Positions 50,428-59,247 of a stretch of 64,000 bases of DNA are shown piece by piece. The notes below the pieces were generated by a model that was not told the origin of the DNA, did not search any database, and saw only the letters and a program-made list of their open reading frames with translations. The position numbers and the translations under genes are program-made. The DNA comes from Urbifossiella limnaea (GTDB lineage Bacteria > Planctomycetota > Planctomycetia > Gemmatales > Gemmataceae): the NCBI RefSeq assembly GCF_007747215.1, contig NZ_CP036273.1, forward strand, positions 4,076,322 through 4,140,321. The letters are read 5' to 3'. Each line of letters begins with the position of its first letter. The first letter of the stretch is position 1.

Positions 50428-51201
50428 CTACGAGAGGGCGCGGCGGAGTTTGTCGAGCGCCTCGGCCTGGACCTGCCGGACGCGTTCCTTGGACAGACCA
50501 ACTGCCCGACCGACGCTCGCCAGCGTCGGGGCGTGGCCGTCGGCGGAGAACCGGTGCGCCAGAATCCGCTTCTCGCGCTCGGTCAGCAATGGGTGGTCGT
50601 CGCGGAGGTACTCGTCGAGGCGGAGGCTCCCGGACGACGCGAGTTGGTCGCCGCTCGGCCGGCCGCCCGGGTCGCCGTCGGGGAGGGCGTCGAGCGACAT
50701 GGCGCGGGCCAGCCAGTCGGACGCGAGCCGCTGCGACAGCCGGGACAACGCGCGCACGATGCAGGTGTAGGCGTACGTGCTGAACCTCACGTCGAGCCAC
50801 GGGTTGAACGCGGCGACCGCCTGGATGAGGACGACGTGGCAGTCGCCGACCAGGTCGTCCGCCCGGTTCGACACGGACATCCGCCGCCGGACGGCGCGGT
50901 AGACGAGCTTGCGGTTGCCGAGGACGATGCGGTCGCGGAGGGCGAGATAGACGCCGTGCCAGCGCATCCGACCGCCGGCCGTGCGGGCGGTGTGCATCCG
51001 GTAGGCGGCGTAGTGCATCCGCCGGGCGTGGTCGCGGGTCACGTCGTCTGGCATGTACCGCGCCTCAAAATCGCCGGCGGCGTCGAGTGCGGGGCGGGCG
51101 GCGTACAACTCGTCGGCGCCCGGCGCGTCGAACGACGGGTGGCGGACGTACCCGGGTAGCGCGTCCAGGCGGGAAACACGGCGGGTGGCGGAGATGGTCA
51201 T
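50428..51201 (-). CDS. Sigma-70 family RNA polymerase sigma factor
   Basis: A 257-residue sigma factor larger than ECF types. Regions 2.1-2.4 are seen around 'KLVYRAVRRRMSVSNRADDLVGDCHVVLIQAVAAFNPWLDVRFSTYAYTCIVRALSRL' (region 2.3 with FSTYAY). Region 4 HTH is at the C-terminus ('LTEREKRILAHRF' ... 'TLASVGRAVGLSKERVRQVQAEALDKLR'). The polar N-terminal 75 residues resemble a short region 1.2. Region 2.4, the -10-recognition helix, ends in 'CIVRALSR' instead of WWIRQAI, so its promoters probably differ from the vegetative type. It is divergent from a CarH-like regulator with 276 bp between, and a good promoter lies there. Confidence 0.9.
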   Translation of the reverse strand: MTISATRRVSRLDALPGYVRHPSFDAPGADELYAARPALDAAGDFEARYMPDDVTRDHARRMHYAAYRMHTARTAGGRMRWHGVYLALRDRIVLGNRKLVYRAVRRRMSVSNRADDLVGDCHVVLIQAVAAFNPWLDVRFSTYAYTCIVRALSRLSQRLASDWLARAMSLDALPDGDPGGRPSGDQLASSGSLRLDEYLRDDHPLLTEREKRILAHRFSADGHAPTLASVGRAVGLSKERVRQVQAEALDKLRRALS

Positions 51202-51338
51202 GGCACGCTCCGTGAGGGCGGCTTGTGGACGATTCGAACGTTTTGCCGCGGCCCGTCATTACCTAAACCGGCCGATTTCGGCCCAATCACACACTCAGCA
51301 ACGGATCACCGCTGACAGAAACGACCAAATCGTTCATT

Positions 51339-51367
51339 AGTATCGACCGGAACCCCGCCGGTGTCAA
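51339..51367 (-). promoter_or_regulatory. Strong promoter for the sigma factor gene
   Basis: On the minus strand TTGACA (51367-51362, a full -35 match) is followed after exactly 17 nt by GATACT (51344-51339, 4 of 6). Transcription would start near 51330, giving a leader of about 130 nt. AACGA and TCGTT (51320-51324, 51330-51334) form a short inverted repeat over the start site, a possible operator. A weaker plus-strand TATAGT (51423-51428) may serve the CarH-like gene. Confidence 0.6.
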
Positions 51368-51477
51368 GGGTGGAAATCGGACGAATTCGCCGCCCGATGT
51401 GCCGTGTGGCCCCGGAGGCGGCTATAGTTGGGGTGCCGAAGCTCTGCCCGCGACGCCCTGGAGACTGCGCGAAACGC

Positions 51478-52410
51478 ATGAATCGTCCACATTCCTCCGC
51501 CGAGCCGCCGGACTCTTCGGGGTCGCGGTACGTCAGCACCGCGGAGGCGGCCGTGGCCCTCGGCGTCAGCGTCACCACCGTCAAGCGGTGGGTGGACGAC
51601 GGCGTCATCCCTGCGCACCGTACCGTCGGCAAGCACCGCAAGCTGCTCGTCGCCGACCTCTACCGGCTCGTCCGCGACGGCGCCCTGCCGCAGGCGGACC
51701 TCGGCCGGCTCCTTGGAAAGGCCGCGACGGACAACGACCCGGAGGTCGTTTATCGCCGGCTTCTCGAAGCGGTCCGCACCGGCGACCTGAATGTCATCTC
51801 GTTGCTGATCCCCGCGGCGTACCGGTCCGGCATCTCGGTCAAGACGATGGCGGACGGCGTGTTCGCGCCGCTGATGCGGCAGGTCGGCCACGAGTGGGAG
51901 GCGGGCCGGTTAGAGGTGATTGACGAGCACCGCGTCACGCAGGCGTGCGTCGGCGCGCTGTACGCCCTGGCCGCGGAGCTCCGGCCGACCGCGGGGGCCG
52001 ACCGGCCGGTCGCCGTCGGCGGGGCGCCGGAGCACGATCACTACGTGCTGCCGACGCTGCTGGCACAGCTGACGCTGCTCGAAGCCGGGTGGGATGCGGT
52101 GAACCTCGGCCCGCACACGCCGATGAGCGCGTTCCGCACCGCCCTCGACGACCTGCGGCCGGCGCTGGTTTGGGTGTCGGCCACGCACGTCACCGACCCG
52201 GCGACGTTTCTGGCCGAGTTCAACGCCTTCTCGCGCGAGGCCGAGGAGCGTGGAGTCGCCGTCGCGGTCGGCGGGCAGGCGCTGACGGAAGGGCTGCGGC
52301 GCCAGATGCGTTACACGTCGTTCGGCGACGGGCTTGGTCACCTGGCCGCGTTCGCCCGCACTCTCCACCCGCAGGCGCGGCCGCCGCGCCGCGGCCGGCC
52401 CGCCTCCTGA
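51478..52410 (+). CDS. CarH/LitR-like cobalamin-binding transcriptional regulator
   Basis: A 310-residue regulator with three parts. An HTH of the excisionase/MerR type (about 18-62: '[38 protein letters not shown]'). A helical B12-capping domain (about 85-165) with the CarH signature W140-x9-E150-H151. A B12-binding Rossmann-type domain (about 175-295) in which '[32 protein letters not shown]' parallels the CarH cobalamin motif, with His188 the likely lower ligand and 'LGPHTP' matching 'LGPDTP'. Members use adenosylcobalamin to sense light and leave DNA when photolysed; some lack cobalamin use. The ATG at 51478 lacks a nearby strong ribosome site (GGAG lies 14 nt upstream). It is divergent from the sigma factor. 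Light or B12 sensing is inference. Confidence 0.85.
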   Translation: MNRPHSSAEPPDSSGSRYVSTAEAAVALGVSVTTVKRWVDDGVIPAHRTVGKHRKLLVADLYRLVRDGALPQADLGRLLGKAATDNDPEVVYRRLLEAVRTGDLNVISLLIPAAYRSGISVKTMADGVFAPLMRQVGHEWEAGRLEVIDEHRVTQACVGALYALAAELRPTAGADRPVAVGGAPEHDHYVLPTLLAQLTLLEAGWDAVNLGPHTPMSAFRTALDDLRPALVWVSATHVTDPATFLAEFNAFSREAEERGVAVAVGGQALTEGLRRQMRYTSFGDGLGHLAAFARTLHPQARPPRRGRPAS

Positions 52411-52412
52411 AG

Positions 52413-53207
52413 TCACCCGCCTCGCTCGGCGTCCGTCACCGGCCGCACCGGCATCTGCTGGGCGTCGAGCCCGCCGTCCACGTTGATGACGGCCCCCGTC
52501 GCGTAGCCGGCGCGGTCGGACGCGAGGAACACGAACCAGTGGGCCACGTCCTCGACGGTGGCGATTCGGCGGATCGGGATCTGGTCGATCACGGCCGCGC
52601 GGCCGGCGGGGTCGGACTTGAGCCCGAAGTCGGTCAGCGGCGTCTCGACGAGGCCCGGCGCCACCGCGGCGGTCGTGAACCCGAGCGGCGCCAGCTCGAC
52701 CGCCAGCTGCCGGCACAGGGCGTTCACGGCACCCTTGCTGGAATCGTAGAGCGTGTGCAGCGGCTCGGACCGCGTCGCGTTCAGCGACGTGGTGAACAGC
52801 ACGCGGCCGCCGCGATTCAGAGCGGTGGCGCGCCGCACCACCTCGCGCGTCAGCGCCAGCCCGACCCACACGTTCAGCCGGAAGATGAAGTCGAAGTGCC
52901 CGCGCGTCAGTTCGGCGAGCGGCGGCTCCTTGTACGTGCCGACGTTGTTCACGAGCACGTCGACGCCGCCCATGCCGTCCCACGCCTCGGCGACGAGCCG
53001 CTCCGGCTCGCCGTCGGCGAGCAGGTCGGCGCGGGTGTAGCGGGCGGCGGGGTAGTCGCTGAGAAGCCGCTGCACCTCGCGGAGCGCGTCGAGCGGGTGC
53101 TCGCTGGTGAGCGTGACCGCGGCACCGGCGGCGAGCATCGCCTGCGCCACGCCGAGGCCGATCCCCTGACTACTGCCGGTAACCAGCGCCCGCTTCCCGT
53201 TCAGCAT
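52413..53207 (-). CDS. Short-chain dehydrogenase/reductase
   Basis: A 264-residue SDR with the classical motifs: 'ALVTGSSQGIGLGVA' (NAD(P)-binding, TGxxxGxG), 'DVLVNNVGTY' (NNxG), catalytic Ser in 'LFTTSLNATR', and the Y-x3-K pair in 'LYDSSKGAVNALCRQLA'. The C-terminal 'VNVDGG'-like ending is here 'INVDGGLDAQQM', as in many oxo-acid and sugar oxidoreductases (FabG-like). The substrate cannot be read from sequence. It lies tail-to-tail with the CarH-like gene, the two stop codons being only two bases apart, and is divergent from the SMP-30-like gene with 56 bp between. Confidence 0.9.
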   Translation of the reverse strand: MLNGKRALVTGSSQGIGLGVAQAMLAAGAAVTLTSEHPLDALREVQRLLSDYPAARYTRADLLADGEPERLVAEAWDGMGGVDVLVNNVGTYKEPPLAELTRGHFDFIFRLNVWVGLALTREVVRRATALNRGGRVLFTTSLNATRSEPLHTLYDSSKGAVNALCRQLAVELAPLGFTTAAVAPGLVETPLTDFGLKSDPAGRAAVIDQIPIRRIATVEDVAHWFVFLASDRAGYATGAVINVDGGLDAQQMPVRPVTDAERGG

Positions 53208-53263
53208 CGTATCCTCTCCCAGGGCTGTCCGTAACGTACCAGCCGCCCCGCCGGGAGAACACC

Positions 53264-54229
53264 GTGCCGACCCCCAGCACCACCGCGACCGTGCTTTTCA
53301 CCCCCGACGAGGACGAGGAGGGCTTCCTCCCCGAGGGGCCGCGACCGATCGTACTCGACGGGCGCGAGGCGCTGCTGTGGGTAAACATCCAAACGGCCCC
53401 GGACGCGACGCAGGGGGCGCTGCACGTCCGCTACTGGGACACCGGCGGCACCGAGTCGTGGGCGCTCCCCGGCCGGCCCGGCTTCGCCCTGCCCACCGAC
53501 CGGCCCGGCGTCGTGCTCGTCGGGCTCGACCACCAGGTGGGCACGTTCGACCTCGATTCCTACGAGTGGACGCCGCTCGGCGCCGTCCCCGACCCGCACC
53601 CGCGGACCCTCATCAACGACGCCGAGCCGACGCCGGACGGGCGGGCGGTCGTCTTCGGCACGAAGGACACGCGGTTCGCAGACCCGCTCGCGGGGCTGTA
53701 CCTGCTGACGCTCGGTGACAACCGGGTGTCACGCCTCCGCGGCGGGCAGACGTGCTCGAACGGCAAGGTGATCACCGCCGGCGACGGCGGGCTGACGCTG
53801 TTCGACATCGACACGCCGACGAGGACGGTGGTGCGCTACCGGCTCGACGCGGCGGCGCGGGAACTTGTCGAGGCCGGCGTGGCCCTCGACCTCCGCGGCG
53901 AGCCGGGATTCCCGGACGGGATGGTGGACGCGGGTACCGAAACGGTGATCGTCGCGTTCTACAACCCGGAGCCGGTCGCGGCCGGGCGGGCGGTGCGGTA
54001 CGACCTGCGGACCGGGGCGGCGGTCGAGGAGTGGACGACGCCGGGTTCGCCGCGGGTGACGTGCCCGTGCCTGGTGCGGCACGGCGACGGCGTGCGGTTG
54101 GTGCTGACGACGGCGACGGAGGGGATGCCCGCCGAGCAGCGGGCGGCGTGCCCGGCGGCCGGGAGTCTGTTTGTTGCTGAGACGCGGCTCGCCGTCGCGC
54201 CGGCGTCGCCGGCGGTACGGCTGGCCTGA
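53264..54229 (+). CDS. SMP-30/gluconolactonase-like beta-propeller protein
   Basis: A 321-residue protein with the SMP-30 pattern: 'LPEGPRPIVLDGREALLWVNIQ' (metal Glu region), 'NDAEPTPDGRAVVFGTKD' (Asn/Asp of the metal site), and 'FPDGMVDAGTETVIVAFYNP' with the second Asp. Family members hydrolyse sugar lactones or act on small cyclic esters, using a bound divalent metal. No signal peptide is seen (it starts 'MPTPSTTATVLFTPDEDEEGF'), so it is cytoplasmic. The start is a GTG with GGGAG about 8 nt before. It is the only gene on this strand until the next operon, ending at an excellent intrinsic terminator. Confidence 0.85.
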   Translation: MPTPSTTATVLFTPDEDEEGFLPEGPRPIVLDGREALLWVNIQTAPDATQGALHVRYWDTGGTESWALPGRPGFALPTDRPGVVLVGLDHQVGTFDLDSYEWTPLGAVPDPHPRTLINDAEPTPDGRAVVFGTKDTRFADPLAGLYLLTLGDNRVSRLRGGQTCSNGKVITAGDGGLTLFDIDTPTRTVVRYRLDAAARELVEAGVALDLRGEPGFPDGMVDAGTETVIVAFYNPEPVAAGRAVRYDLRTGAAVEEWTTPGSPRVTCPCLVRHGDGVRLVLTTATEGMPAEQRAACPAAGSLFVAETRLAVAPASPAVRLA

Positions 54230-54234
54230 CGTAC

Positions 54235-54258
54235 GGCCGGCACGAGGCCGGCCCTTTT
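54235..54258 (+). terminator. Intrinsic terminator after the SMP-30-like gene
   Basis: GGCCGGC (54235-54241) pairs with GCCGGCC (54247-54253) around a 5-nt loop, followed by CTTTTGTT. This is the most textbook-like factor-independent terminator in the window. It sits 2 nt before the stop of the leftward TolC gene. Confidence 0.75.
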
Positions 54259-54259
54259 G

Positions 54260-56680
54260 TTACTGCGACACGTTTACCGGCGGCGCCCCCGACGGCGGCA
54301 GGCTTGCCGGGATGCCGCTGGCATCTGGCGTTGACAGTGGCGGCACCGTGGGCCGTGCGCTCGACGGGCCGCCCTCCGGTACCGGCACCGGATTCGTCAT
54401 CGGGGCGATCGGCTGGAACCGCGGCACCGTCACCGTCCCGCTCGGCGTGAAGAACGACCCCGGCTCCGGCGTCCCCGCCGGGTTCGCCACCGGCCCCGGC
54501 TGGACCATCGGCAGCGGCCGAGGCGCTGCCGCGCCCGGGCCGGGCACCGGCACCGGCACCGCCATCGGCTGCGGCTGCGGCAACGGGGCCGGTACACCGG
54601 GACGCACCTCCGGCTGCGGCACCGCGTTGAGGTCGGGCGCGGCCGGCAGGTTCAACAACTGCGGCAGGCCGCCCGGCGCCGGACCCGCCGGCCCGAGGTT
54701 GTGCGGCGGCGAGTGCGGGGTCGGGTCGGTCGCCGGCCGCTCCCGCAGCTTGATCGCCGCTTCCACCCGCGCCCGTTCGTGGTCGGCCGCCCGCTCGCGG
54801 ACGAACTGCGGCAGCGGCCCCTCCGCCATTGTGATGCTGTTGTACCGCTGGATCGTCCCCTTCGCGAATTCGAACTCCGCGAGCGCCGAGTTGTACTGGG
54901 CGATGAACTGGAACTCCTGCGCGATCGAGTCCGCCAGGTCGCGTTGCACCTGGAGGTAGTTGAAGTAGTCGGCCGACTGGAACGACCCGATCTCGATGCG
55001 GATGCGGACCCGGGCCACGAACTGCTGGAGCGCCTCGCGCCGCGCCCGGGCCGGCCCGATCAGGGCGTACGACTCCGCCACCCGGCGGTGCTTCTGGATG
55101 AGGTACTCGACCGCCTTCAGCTCCGCGTCGCGCAGCTGGAGGTAGTTGCGGGTCAGTGTCATCGTCTGCTGCCGGACCTGGGCGTTGGCGTCGCGGAAGC
55201 CGATCGGCATGTCCAGGCGCAGGCCGAGCGTCCAGCTGTTGAACTGGTTGTTCCCCAGGCTGGCGAAGGCGTTCCCCGGCGTCGTGCCGCCGGCGCCGAT
55301 CAGCTCGGAGCCGTCGAGTCGGGTACCGAGGCCGGCCACGTCGTACTGCGCGAACGAGGTCAGGTTCGGGCGGCGGAGGTTCCGCGCCAGCAGCAGGTTC
55401 AGCTGCTGGATCTTCACCTCCTGGCGGGCGAGCATCAGCTCGGGCCGGTACGTCACCGCCTCCTGGGCCGCCTCGTAGAAGTCCGGGCTGAACGGGGCCA
55501 GGTTCGGCTCGTCGGCCGGGACGATGCGCTGGCCGTCGTCGCTCCGCAGGCCGAGCAGCTTGCGGAGCTGGCGCTCGCTCTCGAGCACCTGACCGCGGGT
55601 CGCGATCACCTGACCGCGGAACAGTTCGAGCTGGGCGCGGGCCTGGTCGAGTTGCTGCGGCGGGTCGATGTTCGGCACGCGGGCGGCGGTGAACCGGTAG
55701 CCCTCGTAGGACTGCCGCAGACCCTCTTCGCGGGCGTACAGGTTGTAGTACGCGGCGTACAGGTTCCAGTACGCCGTCTCCACGTTCGCCAGCAGGTAGT
55801 TGACCGACGCCTCGAACTGGCTCCGCGACTGGTCGGACCGGATGCGGGCGATCAGGATGCCGTCGGTGCCGCCCTGGACGATGCCGCCGGTGCCGCCGGT
55901 GGGCCCCACGCCCTGGATCAGCTGGCTCCGCGGGGCGAGGTTCGCCGGCGTGATCTGGTTCACCTCCACGCCGAACAGTTGCAGCAGCGGCTGCTCGAAC
56001 GAGAATTGCACCCGCGGCGTGTAGTTCGGGTTCACGAACCCGGCCTGGTTCGCCCCCGACGCGAACTTCGAGTAGTCCACGCTGAACGTGACGCCGGCGT
56101 AGCCGCCGCTCGGCAGCGGCTTCACCAGGCTCGTGTTGAACGAGGCGGCGTCGCGCTGCTGCTGGAACGACAGGAACTGCGCGGCGACCGGCTGGTCCAC
56201 CTTCTGCCACGTCATGCTGCTGAGCCAGCGGACGTCGAACCGGGACAGCGAGCGCTCGATGCTGGCCTGGTTGTAGCCGGGGTCGATGGCGAACGCGCGG
56301 ATCGAGTCCGTGCTGTTGTTGAGGCCGAAGTTGAAGCCCGGCAGCTGCTCGCTCCCGAAGCCGAACTGGTTCGGGTTCTGGCCGCCGACGTTCCCCTGCT
56401 CCAGGGCGATGGCGATGCACTCGCGGAGCGTCATGAACCGCGGCGGCCGCGTGGGGTCGAGCACCGTGGCCGGCCCGAGGCCGCCGCCGGGCCGGTCCAC
56501 GAGCGGCGGCATGATCGTGTCGTGTACGTTCGATTCGAGGTTCGGCGGCAAGCTGGCGGTCATGACCTTGGCGTGGTCGCCCGGCTCGAACACGATCTGC
56601 TGCTTGCAACCGACGACGCCGCCGAGCCCGGCCAGAACGCAGATGCGGAGTACCAGCGTTGTCCAGGTGTACCGGCTCAT
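54260..56680 (-). CDS. TolC-family outer-membrane efflux protein with a long proline-rich tail
   Basis: An 806-residue outer-membrane channel protein. Its signal peptide ends in a lipobox ('LAGLGGVVGC', Cys25), so it is likely a lipoprotein like OprM/NodT. The two TolC repeats follow: the first around 'SRSQFEASVNYLLANVETAYWNLYAAYYNLYAREEG', the second around 'RDAELKAVEYLIQKHRRVAESYALI', each with long coiled helices. TolC is about 450-490 residues; here there is an N-terminal extension and a C-terminal tail of nearly 170 residues, rich in Pro, Gly and Val, that may span the periplasm or bind cell-wall material. The family partners with MacB- or DevC-type exporters, and such a set of genes is divergent 1.4 kb away (58100-61354). 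The ATG at 56680 has GGGGGGA at good spacing. Confidence 0.9.
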   Translation of the reverse strand: MSRYTWTTLVLRICVLAGLGGVVGCKQQIVFEPGDHAKVMTASLPPNLESNVHDTIMPPLVDRPGGGLGPATVLDPTRPPRFMTLRECIAIALEQGNVGGQNPNQFGFGSEQLPGFNFGLNNSTDSIRAFAIDPGYNQASIERSLSRFDVRWLSSMTWQKVDQPVAAQFLSFQQQRDAASFNTSLVKPLPSGGYAGVTFSVDYSKFASGANQAGFVNPNYTPRVQFSFEQPLLQLFGVEVNQITPANLAPRSQLIQGVGPTGGTGGIVQGGTDGILIARIRSDQSRSQFEASVNYLLANVETAYWNLYAAYYNLYAREEGLRQSYEGYRFTAARVPNIDPPQQLDQARAQLELFRGQVIATRGQVLESERQLRKLLGLRSDDGQRIVPADEPNLAPFSPDFYEAAQEAVTYRPELMLARQEVKIQQLNLLLARNLRRPNLTSFAQYDVAGLGTRLDGSELIGAGGTTPGNAFASLGNNQFNSWTLGLRLDMPIGFRDANAQVRQQTMTLTRNYLQLRDAELKAVEYLIQKHRRVAESYALIGPARARREALQQFVARVRIRIEIGSFQSADYFNYLQVQRDLADSIAQEFQFIAQYNSALAEFEFAKGTIQRYNSITMAEGPLPQFVRERAADHERARVEAAIKLRERPATDPTPHSPPHNLGPAGPAPGGLPQLLNLPAAPDLNAVPQPEVRPGVPAPLPQPQPMAVPVPVPGPGAAAPRPLPMVQPGPVANPAGTPEPGSFFTPSGTVTVPRFQPIAPMTNPVPVPEGGPSSARPTVPPLSTPDASGIPASLPPSGAPPVNVSQ

Positions 56681-56889
56681 CGTTCCCCCCGTCCGTCGGC
56701 CGTGCGCCGCCACCGTCCCCCGGCGGCGGCGGCCGACGTCCGGTTGAACGGACGAGGGTGCGCGGCCGCCACGGTGGGGCGTCCGGGAACCTATCGGCCG
56801 GACCGTGAGGAAGAATTCAGCGACTTTGCCGGCGGTAGCGGCTGTGTGGCCCGTGCGGCGCACAACCTGGAGAAGCTGTGGGGTTCGGC

Positions 56890-57216
56890 TCAAGTAGCGT
56901 CGGCGGGGCGCTCCGCGTACTGCGGGGCGACGGCGACGACGGGGAGGCCGAGGAGCCGCTTCAACGGAATCAGCTCGCCCACGTCGTTCCCCTCCACGCG
57001 GTGCCCCACCCACTGGAGGAAGTAACCGAGGACGATCGCGCCGGCGCCCCAGTACCACTCGGCGAGGAACAGCAGCGGCACCCCCGCGAACGCGAGCGGG
57101 ATGCCGACCATGTGGACGGCGAAGTTGAAGCCGTTCCGGTGGCGAGTCAGCCAGTTCCGCCGCGCCCGACCGGCGAACGCGATCAACTTCCGGGCGATGG
57201 GAAAGCGGTGCGACAT
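56890..57216 (-). CDS. Mpo1/DUF962-like integral membrane protein
   Basis: A 108-residue membrane protein of the DUF962 family, whose yeast member Mpo1 is a heme or iron-dependent fatty-acid alpha-dioxygenase. The core 'NWLTRHRNGFNFAVHMVGIPLAFAGVPLLFLAEWYWGAGAIVLGYFLQWVGHRVEGND' holds the conserved His residues (HRN, FNFAVHM, GHRVEGN) expected to bind Fe(II) and two or three membrane spans. The 'H...N' and 'GH..E.N' patterns are intact, so dioxygenase activity is possible. It is leftward, 133 nt before the TetR start region on the other strand, and it is divergent from the TetR gene; 209 bp separate it from the TolC gene. Confidence 0.78.
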   Translation of the reverse strand: MSHRFPIARKLIAFAGRARRNWLTRHRNGFNFAVHMVGIPLAFAGVPLLFLAEWYWGAGAIVLGYFLQWVGHRVEGNDVGELIPLKRLLGLPVVAVAPQYAERPADAT

Positions 57217-57291
57217 GGCGACTACGATAGGTCGCCGCGCGAAACACGGGTAGGCGTTGCACGTGGGGAGCAATCGCATAACGAGCAGGAC

Positions 57292-57320
57292 TTGACCACG
57301 AAACAAACGTTTGCTATGTT
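57292..57320 (+). promoter_or_regulatory. Promoter with an embedded palindromic operator for the tetR-like gene
   Basis: TTGACC (57292-57297) and TATGTT (57315-57320) are exactly 17 nt apart. In the spacer is the perfect 10-bp palindrome CAAACGTTTG (57304-57313). A repressor bound there would block polymerase, as expected for self-repression by the TetR-type protein encoded 36 nt downstream. The operator assignment is inference. Confidence 0.6.
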
Positions 57321-57355
57321 CCCAACAGACGATTGAAACCGATGTTTGGGACGCG

Positions 57356-58048
57356 ATGACATCTCCCCTTGCGACCCCCGAGCCGAGTGACGCCCGCGAG
57401 CGGCTGTTGGCCGCGGCCGAGGTCGAGTTCGCCGAGCGCGGCTACGACGGGGCGACGGTCCGCGAGATCACCCGGCGGGCGGGCGCGAACATCGCCGCGA
57501 TCAACTACTACTTCGGCGACAAGGAACGGCTGTACGTCGAGGCGGTGAAGTACGCCCACAGTTGCGCCACCGGCGGCCCGCTGCCGACGGCACCCGTGGG
57601 CACGACGCCGGTGCAGCGGCTGGCGGCGTTCATCCGCGAGATGCTGCGGCGGATGCACGCCCCGGCCCGGCCGACCTCGATGAAGCTGATGATGCGCGAG
57701 ATGACCGACCCCGGGAAAGCGGCGAACGTGGTGGTGGACGAGTTCATCCGGCCGATGGCGTTCGCGTTGCGCGAGCATCTCCGCGCCGTGCTGCCGGGCC
57801 TCGACGAGAAGCGGCTGCTGATGACCGGCTTCAGCGTCATCGGGCAGTGCCTGTTCTACCGCCAGAACCGGCCGGTCGCGGAGCTGATCTTCGGCCGGGA
57901 CGCGATCGCCGAGCTCGACCTGGACGCGGTGGCGGATCACGTCGTGCGGTTCACGCTGGCCGCGCTCGGCGAAGGCCCGCCGATCGCCGAAACCAAGACG
58001 GATGGCCACAAAAAGGCACGAAAAGACACAATAATGAACGATCTTTAA
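57356..58048 (+). CDS. TetR/AcrR-family transcriptional repressor
   Basis: A 230-residue regulator. The N-terminal HTH (about 11-57) reads 'ARERLLAAAEVEFAERGYDGATVREITRRAGANIAAINYYFGDKERLYVEAV', the standard TetR pattern. The C-terminal ligand domain (about 90-215) has the CerR/DUF1956-like 'RPTSMKLMMREMTDPGKAANVVVDEFIRPM' segment, found in repressors of export systems. It precedes a permease-ATPase-adaptor set and is surely its regulator. The last 14 residues ('GHKKARKDTIMNDL', from about 217) are encoded by the left arm and loop of a 74-bp palindrome, so the natural C-terminus was probably altered by its insertion. A promoter with a 10-bp palindrome lies upstream. I used ATG 57356; a TTG at 57311 is in frame. 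Confidence 0.92.
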   Translation: MTSPLATPEPSDARERLLAAAEVEFAERGYDGATVREITRRAGANIAAINYYFGDKERLYVEAVKYAHSCATGGPLPTAPVGTTPVQRLAAFIREMLRRMHAPARPTSMKLMMREMTDPGKAANVVVDEFIRPMAFALREHLRAVLPGLDEKRLLMTGFSVIGQCLFYRQNRPVAELIFGRDAIAELDLDAVADHVVRFTLAALGEGPPIAETKTDGHKKARKDTIMNDL

Positions 58049-58078
58049 TTTTTGTGTCTTTTCGTGCCTTTTTGTGGC
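58005..58078. repeat. Perfect 27-bp inverted repeat overlapping the end of the tetR-like gene
   Basis: Arms at 58005-58031 and 58052-58078 are exact complements over 27 bp, with a 20-nt loop. They are AT-rich (GGCACGAAAAGACACAA-like) in a GC-rich setting. The left arm and loop encode the final 14 codons and stop of the TetR-family gene. The repeat sits between it and the permease gene and could form a stem in the operon message. I recall similar 'ATKRHEKTQ'-encoding palindromes in other planctomycete genomes; that is memory, not a check. Confidence 0.92.
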
Positions 58079-58099
58079 TAATCTGCCGGAGTTTACGCC

Positions 58100-59247
58100 A
58101 TGAATTGGGTCGCGCTCAAGATGCTGACCGGCGACCGCACGAAGTACTTCGGCATCGTCTTCGGCGTCAGCTTCGCCGCGCTGTTGATGGCGCAGCAGAG
58201 CGCCATTTTTTGCGGCCTGATGCGGAACACCACGAGCCAGATTCGGGACATCCAGGGCGCCGACCTGTGGGTGATGGACAAGAACGTCCAGTTCATCGAC
58301 GACGTGAAGCCGCTGAGCGAGAACGACCTGTACCGCGTCCGCGGCGTCCCCGGGGTGAAGTGGGCGGTGCGGCTGTACAAGGGGCTCGGCCGCGCCCGCC
58401 TGACCGACGGCAACTTCCAGCAGGTCATCATCCTCGGCCTGGACAACGCCACGCTCGTCGGAGCCCCGCCGCCGTGGCGTGTGTTGCACGGCAGCGTCGA
58501 AGACCTGCGCCGCCCGGACGCGGTGTTCATCGACGAGTTCGGCTGGCGTTACCTGTTCGGCGACGAGCCGTTCGTGCCCGGGGCGAAGACGCTGGAGCTG
58601 AACGACCGCCGGGCCGTGATCGTCGGCGTGTGCGAGTGCAGCCCGACGTTCCAGACGTTCCCGATCCTCTACTGCACGTACTCGCAGGCGCTCCAGTTCA
58701 TCCCGCAGGAGCGGAAGACGCTGTCGTTCGTGCTCGCCAAGGCGGAGGACGGCGTGAGCCCCCAAGAAGTCGGGCAGCGCATCGAGGCGCAGACCGGCCA
58801 CAAGGCGCTGACCGACGACGCCTTCGTGTGGACGACCATCGGCTACTACCTGAAGCGGACCGGCATCCCGATCAACTTCGGCATCACCGTGGCGCTCGGG
58901 TTCGTCGTCGGCTGCGCGATCGCCGGGCAGACGTTCTACCTGTTCACGATCGAGAACCTGAAGCAGTTCGGCGCTCTGAAGGCTATGGGCGTCGGCAACC
59001 TCCGGCTCGTCGGCATGATCCTGCTGCAAGCCGCGGTGGTCGGCGTCATCGGGTACGGCATCGGCGTCGGCGGGGCGGCGCTGTTCGGGTACGTGTTCGA
59101 GCGGGTGGTGAAGACGGCGCCGCCGGCGTTCTACTTCCCGTGGCAAATCCTCGCCCTCACGGCCGTCGCGGTGGCGGTCATCGTCACCGCCGCGGCGCTC
59201 GTGAGCATGCGGCGCGTCCTGTTCCTCGAAGCCGGGGTGGTGTTCCG

